In this document: one piece after another, positions 1 through 7,486 of the stretch | Numbering within the stretch: position 1 is the first letter of the stretch | How the letters are laid out: every line of letters starts with the position of its first letter | NCBI GenBank assembly: GCA_034437275.1 | Contig: DAOTUD010000038.1 | Span: 1-14,906 of the forward strand | Length of the DNA stretch: 14,906 bases | Direction: 5' to 3' | From: TC-15 sp034437275 | GTDB lineage: Bacteria > Chloroflexota > Anaerolineae > Aggregatilineales > Aggregatilineaceae | Translations under genes and position numbers: made by a program | Notes under the pieces: generated by a model | The model's database searches: none | What the model was told of the DNA's origin: nothing | Seen by the model: the letters and a program-made list of their open reading frames with translations, nothing else

Positions 1-137
1 TTCAGAAAACGCTGGAGTTGCTTGAACCCCTGCAGGTTATTGTCGAATTCGTCCTGAACCAACGGTTCACCTTCGCGCCACAGCGCGACAGCCAGAGTTG
101 CCTGAGCTACGTCGATGCCCAGAATAGCACCGGCCAG
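1..137 (-). CDS. IS110-family transposase, N-terminal fragment (runs off window; start codon uncertain)
   Basis: Translating the minus strand from about 149 down to 1 gives an open frame containing AILGIDVAQATLAVAL and later DEFDNNLQGFKQLQ. This is the pattern of the DEDD transposase N-terminal domain of IS110-family elements: GIDV, with the first catalytic Asp, then a beta strand, then F-x-N-x-x-G. The frame is closed upstream by an in-frame stop at 150-152. No ATG, GTG or TTG precedes the GIDV motif. The best candidate start is a CTG at 135-137, preceded by AAAGG about five bases away; an ATT or CTG further in is also possible. The reading frame begins only about 28 bases after the fabH stop, so there is little room for an element end. 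It may be an intact element with a rare start codon or a 5'-truncated remnant. The family call is firm from motif recognition; the state of the gene is unsure. Confidence 0.75.
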   Translation of the reverse strand, partial: MAGAILGIDVAQATLAVALWREGEPLVQDEFDNNLQGFKQLQRFL

Positions 138-164
138 GGTTGCCTTTGCTTAGCAGGCGGACGG

Positions 165-1295
165 TTATTTTTTGAACCGCCCGTTGATGAAGGTGTACAG
201 CGGCAGCAGGGCCGTCTGCGCCGTATCCAGCATGGCGTCGGACGCCCGGCGCGCCAGATAACGCGCCCGCCCCATCGAGAACAGACTGTGCGCGGCGCTG
301 ATTTCGCCGGTCCCCATCTGCATCACGACCGAGGCCCAGGTTAGCCCCGCGCCAAAGGCGGAGAGGGCGACGATGTCGCCTTCCTTGATGCGGCCCTCTT
401 CGATGGCCTCGACCAGGGCCAGCGGGACCGCCGCCGCCGAGGTGTTGCCGTAGCGGTCGACGTTGACGAAGAACTTCTCGAACGGGACGCGCAGGTGCCG
501 CGCCGCCACCTCGATCAGCCGCACGTTGGATTGGTGCGGAATGTAGAGGTCGATGTCGTCCGGCGTGAGGCCCGCCTGATAGATCGTGCGTTTGAACGAA
601 GCCGGCATGGTGCGCAGCGCGAATTTGGCCAGCCCGGCACCGTTCATGCGCAGGTAATGCCGGCGTTCGTCGATGGTCTGCTGCGACATGGGGGCGATCG
701 TGCCGCCATCCGGCACGTAAAGGTACTCGGTGCGCGAGCCATCCGAGCCAAGCTCAAAGGACAGGATGCCACCCGGCTCCTCAGAGGCCTCGACGACGGT
801 CGCAGCTGCCGCATCGCCAAACAGGACACAGGTCCGGCGGTCGGTGAAGTCGACCGCAAAGGATACAATCTCAACCCCGATCACCAGAATCCGGTCATAG
901 TTGCCGTTGGCGATGAATTGCTCGGCGGTCGTCAGCGCATAGACCCACCCCGAGCACCCGGCGACGAGCGAGAATGCGCCGCAGTTGGCCCCGATCATGT
1001 CCTGTACCTTGTTGGCTACCGAGGGCAGCAGGTAGTCGGGCGACGAGGTCGCGACGATGATCAGGTCGAGGTCTTTGGGCGACAACCCGGCGACTTCCAA
1101 CGCTTCCTGGCCGGCAGCAGTCGCCATGCTGGACGTGGTGTCGTGTTCGCCCCGAATCCGGCGCTCTTTGATGCCGGTGCGCGTCGTAATCCATTCATCG
1201 CTGGTGTCTACCATCTGTTCAAGGTCGTGGTTGGTCAGTATGTTTTCCGGGACATACTTGCCCCAACCGGTGATCCTGGCATAGCGTTTGATCAT
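165..1295 (-). CDS. fabH: Beta-ketoacyl-ACP synthase III (FabH, KAS III) with C-terminal extension
   Basis: This cytoplasmic enzyme starts type II fatty acid synthesis by condensing an acyl-CoA primer with malonyl-ACP. The thiolase-fold triad is visible: Cys114 in VAGCSGW, His254 in YIPHQSN and Asn284 in RYGNTSAAA. The N-terminal DTSDEWITTRTGIKERR block and the GAGLTW strand near residue 316 are typical KAS III. Bacterial FabH proteins are usually about 310-335 residues and end a few residues after that GGGLTW-like strand. This one is 376 residues, with roughly 48 extra residues (about 329-376) ending in a hydrophobic, basic segment (ALLPLYTFINGRFKK). The ATG at 1293-1295 has an AGGGGG-type ribosome binding site about ten bases upstream. 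The gene lies 50 bp after the anti-sigma candidate on the same strand and is probably co-transcribed with it. A KAS III paralogue in a secondary pathway cannot be excluded. Confidence 0.93.
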   Translation of the reverse strand: MIKRYARITGWGKYVPENILTNHDLEQMVDTSDEWITTRTGIKERRIRGEHDTTSSMATAAGQEALEVAGLSPKDLDLIIVATSSPDYLLPSVANKVQDMIGANCGAFSLVAGCSGWVYALTTAEQFIANGNYDRILVIGVEIVSFAVDFTDRRTCVLFGDAAAATVVEASEEPGGILSFELGSDGSRTEYLYVPDGGTIAPMSQQTIDERRHYLRMNGAGLAKFALRTMPASFKRTIYQAGLTPDDIDLYIPHQSNVRLIEVAARHLRVPFEKFFVNVDRYGNTSAAAVPLALVEAIEEGRIKEGDIVALSAFGAGLTWASVVMQMGTGEISAAHSLFSMGRARYLARRASDAMLDTAQTALLPLYTFINGRFKK

Positions 1296-1345
1296 GCGCG
1301 GCTTTCCCCCTTAAAAAACGGTGTTGGTGTGTATCGGATGTCTTG

Positions 1346-1765
1346 TTATGCCGTCGAGGCCAGCCGGCGGCTGCGCCAGCCATCCCAAACCGCCAGCAGC
1401 GGACGGGACGCCAGCAGCACGACCCCCGCCGTAAGTGTGGCTCCGCCAATGCCAGCAGCGATCTGGGTGCGGGGCGAGAGCGTGCGCAGTTGCCCCCACA
1501 GCGATGGCTCCGCTGGGATATCGGCAGCTCGCAGTTCGTGGTACAGCCGGTCTACAAACTGTTCGGATGGGGACACCTGTGTCATCACCCGGCTGATGCT
1601 CTCAGCCAGAGTCAGCAGATCTTCCACCTGACTCAGCGGCGCATCGTCATAGTGTTCCAACAGTGTGTCTAGCTCAAGCGTGCCGGCGGCCAGCGCGTCG
1701 GCATGCGCCATCAGCAGGTCTTGAAGCTCCTGGTCGGTGCGATTGCGGAAAAATGGCAAGGGCAT
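1346..1765 (-). CDS. Single-pass membrane protein, probable anti-sigma factor for the adjacent ECF sigma
   Basis: The 139-residue protein has a charged, helical N-terminal domain (about residues 8-85) with several Leu-rich amphipathic stretches. One hydrophobic segment (about 101-120, QIAAGIGGATLTAGVVLLAS) follows, then a short basic tail (RSRR). This one-TM layout with a cytoplasmic helical domain, encoded directly downstream of an ECF sigma gene on the same strand, is the usual arrangement of an anti-sigma factor, which would hold the sigma at the membrane. It has no cysteine at all, so it is not a zinc-binding (ZAS/HxxxCxxC) anti-sigma. No family was recognised from sequence alone; the role is inferred from topology and position. 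The start at 1765 has AAGG about ten bases upstream. It is 92 bp from the sigma stop and 50 bp before fabH. Confidence 0.6.
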   Translation of the reverse strand: MPLPFFRNRTDQELQDLLMAHADALAAGTLELDTLLEHYDDAPLSQVEDLLTLAESISRVMTQVSPSEQFVDRLYHELRAADIPAEPSLWGQLRTLSPRTQIAAGIGGATLTAGVVLLASRPLLAVWDGWRSRRLASTA

Positions 1766-1857
1766 GTTTTTCTACCTTCTGGTGTGCCTTCACCTGTGTG
1801 TGACAGTTACAGTCCAGCTTACAATACAGTGTGTTCAGTTTATCCCCGTTGGCGGGG

Positions 1858-2430
1858 TCAGTCGTCACTCTGTTGTTTAAGGTTGCTGCGCAGCGACAGC
1901 AGCGTGCGATGATATAGTGATTTGATCGCGCCTTCGGTGCGATCCATGATCGCCCCGATCTCAGCGTTGGAGAGACGCTCGACAAATTTCAAGATCAACA
2001 GTTGCTGCCGGTCCTGTGGCAATTCTCGAATAAATTCTAGCAATTTTGCTTGCTCTTCCTGGCTTTCGGCAACCGCTTCGGGGGCTTCGAAGGGCAGCCC
2101 GCTGATGATGTAGTCGTCCAGCGGGACCATCTTCTTGCGCCCGCGATCCCGGTGCCAGTTCGCCACCAGATTATGCGCTATCCGGTACAGCCACGCCGAA
2201 AACGGCACACCGCGATCCTTATACTTATGAATATGACCCAGCGCCCGGAAGAACACGCGCGAGGTCAGGTCTTCGGCGTCATGGTGGTTACCGGTCCGGT
2301 AGTACACATAGTTGTAAATTTTCTTCACGTAGCGTGTGTACAACTCGCCGAATGCTTCCGAGTCTTCTTTGGCCCATTTAATCAGTTGGACGTCTTCAGC
2401 CTCCGCATAGTTGCGTTTAGGCTCAGTCAT
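1858..2430 (-). CDS. ECF-type RNA polymerase sigma-70 factor
   Basis: The 190-residue protein directs RNA polymerase to a dedicated promoter set. Region 2 spans about residues 24-97: AFGELYTRYVKKIYNYVYYR, then the core-binding DAEDLTSRVFFRAL, then the -10 recognition part FSAWLYRIAHNLVANWHRDR. Region 4 spans about 128-183, with a helix-turn-helix (LSNAEIGAIMDRTEGAIKSL). A short linker lacking region 3 makes it ECF/group 4. The frame is open back to 2550, but the ATG at 2428-2430 is preferred: it has GAGGTG nine bases upstream, the product begins just before region 2, and the longer form would run over the divergent gene and its own promoter. The probable membrane partner follows at 1765. The exact ECF group cannot be assigned by eye. 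Confidence 0.92.
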   Translation of the reverse strand: MTEPKRNYAEAEDVQLIKWAKEDSEAFGELYTRYVKKIYNYVYYRTGNHHDAEDLTSRVFFRALGHIHKYKDRGVPFSAWLYRIAHNLVANWHRDRGRKKMVPLDDYIISGLPFEAPEAVAESQEEQAKLLEFIRELPQDRQQLLILKFVERLSNAEIGAIMDRTEGAIKSLYHRTLLSLRSNLKQQSDD

Positions 2431-2472
2431 GCGTACTAACACCTCATGTCGGTAAAGGTTACGCGGTCGCAG

Positions 2473-2501
2473 AGTATACCAGGCAATTTCACTGCATACT
2501 A
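2473..2501 (-). promoter_or_regulatory. Promoter of the ECF sigma-anti-sigma-fabH cluster
   Basis: Read on the minus strand, TATACT (2478 to 2473) is preceded by TGG, which gives an extended -10 element (TGNTATACT). The hexamer 17 bp upstream (TAGTAT, 2501 to 2496) is a poor -35 match, as is common when an extended -10 is present. Transcription would start near 2466 and leave a leader of about 36 bases with the GAGGTG ribosome binding site. This is a housekeeping-type promoter; no ECF-style GGAAC motif was seen. Confidence 0.5.
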
Positions 2502-2521
2502 GCCGGGCCAGCCTGATAATG

Positions 2522-2530
2522 TGATATAAT
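2522..2530 (+). promoter_or_regulatory. Extended -10 promoter of the DUF2344 gene, predicting a leaderless transcript
   Basis: TGATATAAT is a perfect extended -10 (TGN plus TATAAT, hexamer at 2525-2530). The ATG starts at 2538, only 7 bases after the hexamer, which is the normal distance from -10 to the transcription start. No Shine-Dalgarno sequence fits in the gap (CTGCCGC). The mRNA is therefore expected to begin at or next to the A of the ATG. No clear -35 was found 17 bp upstream. Confidence 0.65.
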
Positions 2531-2537
2531 CTGCCGC

Positions 2538-3191
2538 ATGAATCAAGCATTAACCAAACAACGGATCCGCATTAGTTTTGGCAAACTGGGCTTCTTGCGT
2601 TTTGTCGGCCATCTCGACCTGGCGCAATCATGGGAGCGTATTTTGCGGCGTGCCGGTATTCCGCTGGAATACTCGCAGGGCTACAATCCGCGCCCCCGGA
2701 TGCAGTTCGCGGCCCCGCTGCCGGTGGGCGTGACCAGCGAAAGCGAGTACGTGGATGTGTGGCTGGTGGAACGCCTGGCGGATGAGTGGGTGGTGCGCCT
2801 GAACGCAGCCACGCCTGCCGATCTGCCAGTATATTGTATCGCTGAGGTCCCGATCCGCGCGCGCGCGCTGCCGACGTTAGTCACTCACGCCGATTACGTC
2901 ATCCGGTTGTTGGACGACAGCCTGCCGCGTGACGAAGTGCAGCGCCGGGTGGACAACCTGCTAGCCGCCCCGCGCATCGAGCGGGTGCGCCGCAACAAGA
3001 CCTACGACCTGCGACCGTTGATCCTTGACCTGGCGGTTAATGACGCGGGGAATATCACGGCGCAGCTTGTCACTGGTGACCGGGGCAATGGCCGCGCCGA
3101 TGAACTGCTCGATGCGCTGGGGCTGGCCCGCGAGCAGGCGCGTTTGCACCGCCAACGCTTGCACCTGAGCAGCACTGCCTCACAGGAGTGA
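2538..3191 (+). CDS. TIGR03936-family (DUF2344) radical-SAM-associated protein
   Basis: The 217-residue protein begins with the family's characteristic block: RIRISFGKLGFLRFVGHLDL (about residues 9-28), then the helix QSWERILRRAGIPLEYSQG and the NPRPRMQFAAPLPVGVTSESEY segment (about 50-72). In many bacteria this domain is encoded next to, or fused to, a TIGR03960-type radical SAM protein; its biochemical role is not established. No radical SAM gene is present here; the protein itself has no CxxxCxxC and so is not the radical SAM enzyme. The start at 2538 is supported by the conserved core beginning only about eight residues later and by the promoter directly upstream. The gene faces the korAB operon and ends at a shared hairpin terminator. 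It is the only long plus-strand gene in the window. Confidence 0.88.
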   Translation: MNQALTKQRIRISFGKLGFLRFVGHLDLAQSWERILRRAGIPLEYSQGYNPRPRMQFAAPLPVGVTSESEYVDVWLVERLADEWVVRLNAATPADLPVYCIAEVPIRARALPTLVTHADYVIRLLDDSLPRDEVQRRVDNLLAAPRIERVRRNKTYDLRPLILDLAVNDAGNITAQLVTGDRGNGRADELLDALGLAREQARLHRQRLHLSSTASQE

Positions 3192-3192
3192 T

Positions 3193-3226
3193 AAAAAACA
3201 GGCGGCACGGGGCCGCCTGCGGTTTT
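3193..3226. terminator. Bidirectional Rho-independent terminator between convergent genes
   Basis: CAGGCGGC (3199-3206) and GCCGCCTG (3212-3219) form a perfect 8-bp GC-rich stem with a 5-base loop. On the minus strand it is followed at once by six T (complement of 3193-3198), a textbook terminator for korB. On the plus strand it is followed by CGGTTTT, a weaker terminator for the DUF2344 gene, whose stop is at 3189-3191. Confidence 0.88.
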
Positions 3227-3249
3227 GAGCTGTCTGTGCTGGGGCGAAC

Positions 3250-4287
3250 TCAGTCGCAGCACGTGAGAGCGCGGTTCAACTGCTCCAGTTCTTCGCGCGG
3301 CGGGCGCAGCACGTCCTCCGACAGGTGGACCAGCGGTGTCTCGACGAGGTGGCTGGTTTCGGCCAGCGTCGAGCGATTCCGGTCCACGTAGATCAAGCCG
3401 GTGATGAACTGCCGCTCCTCGCGCGCCTCTTCGATCAGGTGGAATGCCGCTTTTTTGTCCGTCGGATCGTGCTTGTCCGGGTCGAGTTTGCGCAGCATCA
3501 GGTGCGAGCCGTCGTGCAGTTCGACCGCCTGGACCTGGCCGGGTTCCTGGACGTCCATAACGATCGGATCATATTCCGGGATATAGGTCATGTCCTGGAG
3601 GATTTCCTGGTGCTCTTTGCCCCACTGGTAGCTCTTGGTCGACGTGTGGTGGTTGTTGAACGTCACGCACGGGCTGATGATGTCCAGCACCGCTGTGCCG
3701 CTGTGGCTGATGGCCGCCTTCAGCAGTTCGCGGACCTGCTTGGCATCCCCGGCGAACGAACGCGCCACAAACGACGCATCCGCTGCCAGCGCTTCCAGGC
3801 AGATGTCGATGGGCGGCAGTTCGTTGACGCCCGCGTATTTTAACTGCTGGCCCTGGTCGGCGGTGGCTGAAAACTGGCCCTTGGTCAGGCCGTACACCCC
3901 GTTGTTTTCCACGATGTAAACCACCGGCACATTGCGGCGCACCATGTGCTTGAACTGGCCCAGGCCGATGCTGCCGGTGTCACCGTCGCCGCTGACGCCG
4001 ACCGCGATCAGGCGGCGGTTGGCGGTGGTGGCGCCGGTCGCCAGCGCGGGCATCCGCCCGTGCAGCGCGTTGAACCCGTGCGAGCGTCCCAGAAAGTAGG
4101 CCGGGGATTTGCTGGAGCAGCCGATTCCGCTCAGTTTGATGACCTGATGCTGGTTGAGCGCCATCTCGTAGCTGACGGCGATGATCTGGTTGGAAATCGA
4201 GTTATGACCACACCCTTTGCACAGGGTAGAGGGGCGGCCTTTGTAATCGTTGCGTTTCAGTCCTAGTTGATTGGTGCGTGCTCCCAT
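3250..4287 (-). CDS. korB: 2-oxoacid:ferredoxin oxidoreductase, beta subunit (TPP- and [4Fe-4S]-binding)
   Basis: This catalytic subunit decarboxylates a 2-oxoacid such as 2-oxoglutarate or pyruvate to the acyl-CoA and passes electrons to ferredoxin, together with KorA. The thiamine diphosphate motif is clear: GDGDTGSIGLG (about 100-110) ending in VENN (126-129). Four cysteines sit where OFOR beta subunits hold the [4Fe-4S] cluster: Cys23 and Cys26 in CKGCGH, Cys57 in GIGCSS and Cys207 in ISPCVTF. At 345 residues it has the usual length for KorB/PorB of the two-subunit type. Its ATG is three bases after the korA stop, and its AGGAG ribosome binding site lies inside the end of korA, so translation is probably coupled. 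No ferredoxin or delta subunit is encoded nearby. The substrate cannot be fixed from sequence; 2-oxoglutarate is only the commonest assignment for this architecture. Confidence 0.92.
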   Translation of the reverse strand: MGARTNQLGLKRNDYKGRPSTLCKGCGHNSISNQIIAVSYEMALNQHQVIKLSGIGCSSKSPAYFLGRSHGFNALHGRMPALATGATTANRRLIAVGVSGDGDTGSIGLGQFKHMVRRNVPVVYIVENNGVYGLTKGQFSATADQGQQLKYAGVNELPPIDICLEALAADASFVARSFAGDAKQVRELLKAAISHSGTAVLDIISPCVTFNNHHTSTKSYQWGKEHQEILQDMTYIPEYDPIVMDVQEPGQVQAVELHDGSHLMLRKLDPDKHDPTDKKAAFHLIEEAREERQFITGLIYVDRNRSTLAETSHLVETPLVHLSEDVLRPPREELEQLNRALTCCD

Positions 4288-4290
4288 GAG

Positions 4291-6126
<1,836 letters not shown>

Positions 6127-6129
6127 AGG

Positions 6130-6170
6130 TTTGAATACTCCTGTACAAAGTTCCTGTTTGCTTATTCAAA
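6130..6170. repeat. 8-bp perfect inverted repeat spanning the gntR-korA junction
   Basis: TTTGAATA (6130-6137) and TATTCAAA (6163-6170) are exact inverted copies separated by 25 bases. One arm covers the end of gntR and the other sits immediately upstream of the korA start, with the AGGAG ribosome binding site next to the inner edge. In RNA the A/U-rich stem would be weak. It may be a protein-binding site, a minor hairpin that influences korA translation, or chance. Confidence 0.35.
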
Positions 6171-6881
6171 GAAATGCGTGATCGGCAACACTTGTTTCTC
6201 GGACGTCTGATCATCGGCATCGGGCTGGTAGCGCAGCAGTTGCATGTGCTCGCGTAATGCCTGGCGGCTGCCCTCAAAATCGCCTTGTGCGACACATTCC
6301 ACCATGCGCTCGTGATAGGCCCATACTTCGCGGTGATAGGACAACCCGGCATACAACGCCACCCCGAACGCCCGGTAGGCCGCCCAATAGGCAAACAGCA
6401 AGCCCTGGACGAACGGGTTGGCCAGATGTTTGAAAAACGTCATGTGCAGGCTGCGATGTTCCTGGAAGGGGACTTCAATCGGCGTGTGATTGAGTTTGTC
6501 GTAAGCGCGCGCGACCAGGTCGCGGAGTTCGGCGATGTCGTCTGCGGTCAATTGCTGCACCGCCTGGTGCCAGAAGCTCAGCTCGATGTTTTTACGCAGC
6601 GTGGCAATGTCCTCGAAATGCGTCCGATCCTGTCCGAGCGCGTACAGCACGCTCAGGGTGGCGACCGGCGCGAAGTCGAATTCCTGGACCTGGGTACCAA
6701 TGCGCGGCTTGACCTGGACCAGCCCCATCGTCCGCACCACTTCCAGCTCCTCGCGCACTTTGCTCACGCTCACGCCCAGTTCGCGGCTCAACTCACTAAT
6801 GGTCGGCAGTTTGTCGCCGGGCTTGAGCTGGTTCTCGATGATGTAGTGCAAGATGCCGGAGTCTAGATGTGCGTAGGACAT
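6162..6881 (-). CDS. GntR-family transcriptional regulator, FadR subfamily (FCD domain)
   Basis: The 239-residue regulator has an N-terminal winged helix (about residues 1-66) with the GntR pattern LKPGDKLPTISELSRELGVS, followed by VSKVREELEVVRTMGLVQV and the wing KPRIGTQV. The all-helical FCD effector domain follows (about 75-215) and keeps the three spaced histidines expected for its metal site, in LHMTFFKHLANP, WAYHERM and REHMQLL. FCD regulators usually sense small carboxylic or 2-oxo acids, which suits control of the adjoining oxidoreductase. The ATG at 6881 is preferred over an in-frame TTG at 6923: it has AAAGG upstream, matches where GntR proteins begin, and the TTG lies inside the tandem operator at the predicted transcription start. 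A strong promoter and operator precede the gene, so it is probably autoregulated and co-transcribed with korAB. Confidence 0.9.
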   Translation of the reverse strand: MSYAHLDSGILHYIIENQLKPGDKLPTISELSRELGVSVSKVREELEVVRTMGLVQVKPRIGTQVQEFDFAPVATLSVLYALGQDRTHFEDIATLRKNIELSFWHQAVQQLTADDIAELRDLVARAYDKLNHTPIEVPFQEHRSLHMTFFKHLANPFVQGLLFAYWAAYRAFGVALYAGLSYHREVWAYHERMVECVAQGDFEGSRQALREHMQLLRYQPDADDQTSEKQVLPITHFFE

Positions 6882-6921
6882 GGGGGCCCGCCTTTGCGCG
6901 CTCTGGCTCAATCCTCTGATC

Positions 6922-6939
6922 AATCAGATTAATCCGATT
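6922..6939. promoter_or_regulatory. Tandem palindromic operator, probably bound by the GntR/FadR regulator
   Basis: AATCAGATT (6922-6930) and AATCCGATT (6931-6939) are two abutting copies of AATCNGATT, each a perfect palindrome around its central base. The 18-mer as a whole is also nearly palindromic (16 of 18 positions). It covers about +1 to +18 relative to the predicted start of transcription, an ideal place for repression. Binding by the regulator encoded just downstream is inferred. Confidence 0.65.
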
Positions 6940-6946
6940 ATTGGAG

Positions 6947-6975
6947 ATTATAGAGAATCAACCAGGGGGCTGCAA
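6947..6975 (-). promoter_or_regulatory. Sigma70-type promoter of the gntR-korA-korB operon
   Basis: On the minus strand, TTGCAG (6975 to 6970) and a perfect TATAAT (6952 to 6947) are separated by exactly 17 bp. Transcription should start near 6940, giving a leader of about 60 bases before the gntR ATG at 6881. The tandem palindromes lie right at the start site. Confidence 0.8.
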
Positions 6976-7024
6976 CCTAAATTTTGTCATGTGTTGACCG
7001 GGCAAATGTCACTGAAGCCGGCGG

Positions 7025-7480
7025 CTATTGCTCCGCGTCGTGCTCGGGTGGCTGCCAGGCCGAGTACTGGCGGGGGTCCGCCGGGGATTCGTCGGCATCG
7101 GCCTCGTCGGTGTCGGTGGTGGGGGCAGACTGCGGTTGGTCGTCGCCAGCGATGTCCTTTTCGATGTCGGCTTTGAGGTCGGACACGGATTTTTTGGCAT
7201 AGCGTGAGGTTTCCGCCATCAACCCGCGCGGCGAAGAAACGCGCCGGATATCCTGAAAATCCTTGCCCAATTCGCGCGTGGCGTCCATCAATTCTTTGCC
7301 CTCGGGGCCGAGGTCTTCTTCGAACTCGGAGACCATGCGCGACCAGGCCTCGCGTACTTTGCGCACCGTGCGCCCCAGTTCGCGCGCCCACTTGGTCGCG
7401 TTTTCTGGCCCGCCGATGATAAACAGCACCAGTGCGATAATAATCATCTCGGCCAGCCCAATTCCAAAAATTCCATCCAT
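7025..7480 (-). CDS. Twin-arginine translocase TatA/TatB-family subunit
   Basis: The 151-residue protein has the Tat architecture: a short N-terminal membrane helix (about residues 4-23), a Gly-Pro hinge, an amphipathic helix (about 26-55, KWARELGRTVRKVREAW) and a long acidic, disordered tail (Asp/Glu/Pro-rich from about residue 113). The acidic residue in the membrane helix (GIGLAEM), the GP hinge and the long tail resemble TatB more than TatA. It would sit in the cytoplasmic membrane and help export folded proteins. No tatC is present. It is the last gene of the transport operon, six bases after the eamA stop; GAGGAAA inside the end of eamA may serve as its ribosome binding site. No clear terminator was found before the next promoter. 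Confidence 0.85.
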   Translation of the reverse strand: MDGIFGIGLAEMIIIALVLFIIGGPENATKWARELGRTVRKVREAWSRMVSEFEEDLGPEGKELMDATRELGKDFQDIRRVSSPRGLMAETSRYAKKSVSDLKADIEKDIAGDDQPQSAPTTDTDEADADESPADPRQYSAWQPPEHDAEQ

Positions 7481-7486
7481 AATATG

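Noticed and set aside
495..1631. 378-codon open frame on the plus strand antisense to fabH and the anti-sigma gene
   Set aside because: It runs across two recognisable genes on the opposite strand, has no family motifs, and its Arg/Gly/His-rich composition is what a GC-rich antisense frame gives.
1844..1857. CCCCG/CGGGG hairpin just after the sigma stop, considered as a terminator
   Set aside because: Only a 5-bp stem and no T tract follows on the minus strand, so it should not end transcription before the anti-sigma gene.
2431..2550. 40-residue N-terminal extension of the ECF sigma factor
   Set aside because: It would cover the gene's own extended -10 and overlap the divergent gene; the ATG at 2430 has a good GAGGTG site.
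6882..6923. TTG start giving a 253-residue GntR regulator
   Set aside because: The TTG lies inside the tandem operator, and the extra residues are not part of the winged helix; the ATG at 6881 fits better.
7016..7026. AGCCGGCGGCT considered as a terminator for the importer operon
   Set aside because: Stem of four pairs with a 3-base loop and no T run.
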